From positions 1 to 7,506 of the forward strand of contig CANKEA010000054.1 of the NCBI GenBank assembly GCA_947480815.1: 7,506 nucleotides of DNA, written 5' to 3'. Positions 6,414-7,506 of the stretch are shown here, piece by piece (the stretch's first letter is position 1; each line of letters starts with the position of its first letter). Both the position numbers and the translations under genes were made by a program. Source of the stretch: Caulobacterales bacterium. GTDB taxonomy: Bacteria > Pseudomonadota > Alphaproteobacteria > Caulobacterales > Caulobacteraceae. Under the pieces are notes generated by a model. The model saw nothing but the letters and a program-made list of their open reading frames with translations. It did not search any database and had not been told where the DNA came from.

Positions 6414-6469
6414 CCGTGACGAGCTAACGGCTGCGCCGCAGACCTACGAACGCAGCCAGGCCGTCACGG
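6414..6469. other. Nested inverted repeat in the 267-base spacer
   Basis: CCGTGACG (6414-6421) is the exact complement of CGTCACGG (6462-6469), and inside it GGCTGCG (6429-6435) is the exact complement of CGCAGCC (6451-6457). The internal loops are seven and four bases and the terminal loop 15. It sits 105 bases after the stop of the exported-protein gene and 108 before the hydrolase start. It could be a terminator without a T-run, a structured leader, or a remnant. Apart from this, the spacer 6310-6576 holds a reading frame without stops (6310-6537) that lacks a convincing start. Confidence 0.4.
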
Positions 6470-6549
6470 AACAAATTAAGAACCTGAGGTCGGATGCAGC
6501 ATGTCGCTCCGAAACGGTCGATCCAAAGCGGTTTTTGTAGTTTAGTCGG

Positions 6550-6573
6550 CATAATAACGATCCTGGAGCGAGG
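6550..6573 (+). promoter_or_regulatory. Possible -10 element and ribosome site of the hydrolase gene
   Basis: CATAAT at 6550-6555 matches five of six -10 positions and lies in a local AT-rich patch, but no good -35 is found 16-18 bases before it. GGAGCGAGG (6565-6573) directly before the ATG at 6577 is a good ribosome site and supports that start. With the -10 this close, the leader would be very short, so the promoter call is weak and the ribosome-site call is firmer. Confidence 0.35.
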
Positions 6574-6576
6574 CCA

Positions 6577-7440
6577 ATGGTCGATAAAATCAGACGCAAT
6601 TTCCTAACCGTCGCCGCTGCGTCGGCCGCTGCCGCCACGGCGCAGGCGGCGTTTTCTCAGACGACGACGTCATCCGCACCGCATCAGTTCTATGAAAAGA
6701 ACGGGGTCCGCATCCGTTATCAGGAGGTCGGCAACGGCTTCCCGCTGCTCGCCATCCCAGGTGGCGGGCTGAACTCGCGGGTCGATGCCTGGCCCGCCTT
6801 CCCGATCAACGCGTTTGAGGCGTTCAAAAACGACTTCCGCGTCATCACCATGGACCAGCGCAACGCTAATGGCGGCGAATCCACGGGACCGGTGCCGGTC
6901 GACAACCCCTGGGACGCCTTTGCAGACGACCAATTGGGCCTGATGAACCACCTAGGGATCAACAAATTCCTGTTTATCGGCAACTGCATCGGCGGACCGT
7001 TCGGACTCAAGCTGATGCAGCGCGCGCCGGACCGCGTGGTCGCCGCCGTGCTATCGCAGCCTGTCGGCCACCGGCCAGAGAATCCCAACGTCATGTATGA
7101 TTCCGGCCGCGACGTCTGGGCGCCCGAGTTCCGCAAGCGGCGGCCCGAGGTATCGATGGCCACAATCGAGCAGTATCTGACCAACCTCTATCGCGCCCAA
7201 CCCGACTTCGCCTACAGCGTCTCGCGCCAGTTCGTGGCCTCGTGCCAAACGCCGATGCTAGTCATGCCCGACGACGCACCGGCGCACGCCTATCAGGTCG
7301 CAGTCGACATCGCCTCCCTGGCACCTAAGGCTGAGGTGACGGTTTTTCCCTGGGTCAAGCCGCCCGAGCTGAAGGCCCGCACGACCGAGCTCGCACGCAG
7401 ATTCCTCCAGGCGCATCAGCCGCCGATGGCGAAGACCTAG
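6577..7440 (+). CDS. Exported alpha/beta hydrolase with cysteine nucleophile position
   Basis: A 287-residue alpha/beta-hydrolase-fold protein. The N-terminus has IRRNFLTVAAASAAAATAQA (5-24), a twin-arginine-type leader (RRxFL followed by an Ala-rich stretch), so export as a folded protein to the periplasm is likely; cleavage would be near Ala24 or Ala25. The fold core follows: NGVRIRYQEVG (42-52), the oxyanion loop IPGGG (60-64), MDQRNANGGES (92-102) as the strand-4 turn, and the nucleophile elbow GNCIGG (135-140) with Cys137 where Ser is usual. The acid region is MPDDAPAHAYQ (230-240). No His is seen in the usual place after the last strand (FPWVKPPE, 257-264), so His237 is the better candidate or the triad is altered. 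The substrate is unknown: an ester, lactone or dienelactone-like compound is possible. It follows the exported-protein gene by 267 bases and may or may not be co-transcribed. Confidence 0.88.
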   Translation: MVDKIRRNFLTVAAASAAAATAQAAFSQTTTSSAPHQFYEKNGVRIRYQEVGNGFPLLAIPGGGLNSRVDAWPAFPINAFEAFKNDFRVITMDQRNANGGESTGPVPVDNPWDAFADDQLGLMNHLGINKFLFIGNCIGGPFGLKLMQRAPDRVVAAVLSQPVGHRPENPNVMYDSGRDVWAPEFRKRRPEVSMATIEQYLTNLYRAQPDFAYSVSRQFVASCQTPMLVMPDDAPAHAYQVAVDIASLAPKAEVTVFPWVKPPELKARTTELARRFLQAHQPPMAKT

Positions 7441-7506
7441 CCTCGGCGATCTTGCCGGCTGCCTTCCAAGGATGGCCGTTGGATCGTAGCGCGGCGCTCA
7501 GGCAGA

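Noticed and set aside
6339..6428. GTTAGC (6339-6344) and GCTAAC (6423-6428) as a possible integron attC site
   Set aside because: The two boxes occur in the wrong order for an attC site, do not fit the core consensus well, and no integrase or cassette is present.
7437..7506. Possible 3' end of a convergent gene on the minus strand, with a TAG sharing CTAG with the hydrolase stop
   Set aside because: Only about 22 codons are visible and they show no recognisable motif; a neighbouring frame is equally open.

Overview
The window is GC-rich, tightly packed bacterial DNA. It holds six genes, one of them cut at the left edge, and no RNA gene, mobile element or CRISPR array that I can see. High GC, the codon choice and the enzyme types point to a proteobacterium, probably an alphaproteobacterium of the sphingomonad/caulobacter kind. 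That is inference from style; nothing in the window fixes the taxon.

Left block (bases 2-2028, + strand): the 3' part of prpD (2-methylcitrate dehydratase) overlaps prpB (2-methylisocitrate lyase-type enzyme) by four bases. Together they are the second half of the 2-methylcitrate cycle, which burns propionyl-CoA to pyruvate and succinate. A methylcitrate synthase gene is not in view and may lie upstream. A strong stem-loop at 2066-2090 separates this block from a convergent operon.

Middle block (2092-5130, - strand): three genes transcribed in the order SDR oxidoreductase, APH-fold small-molecule kinase, acyl-CoA dehydrogenase (ACAD). They are tightly coupled (4-base overlap, then a 19-base gap). 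The kinase plus ACAD pair is the split form of eukaryotic ACAD10/ACAD11, and it resembles LvaA/LvaC of Pseudomonas levulinate catabolism, where a 4-hydroxyacyl-CoA is phosphorylated and then converted to a beta-oxidation intermediate. An SDR fits the ketone/alcohol step. C5 acids of that kind end as acetyl-CoA plus propionyl-CoA, and the neighbouring prp genes could consume the propionyl-CoA. This link is a hypothesis.

The 255-base divergent control region (5131-5385) is rich in dyads: a 16-base palindrome beside the SDR ribosome site, overlapping CAGAG/CTCTG half-sites just downstream of a possible minus-strand promoter, and an almost perfect 20-base palindrome upstream of the rightward gene.

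Right block (5386-7440, + strand): first a probably exported 307-residue protein of unknown function built from two diverged copies of a cupin-like unit. After a 267-base spacer with a nested inverted repeat comes an alpha/beta hydrolase with a twin-arginine-type leader and a cysteine in the nucleophile position. The last 66 bases (7441-7506) hold no gene I can support.
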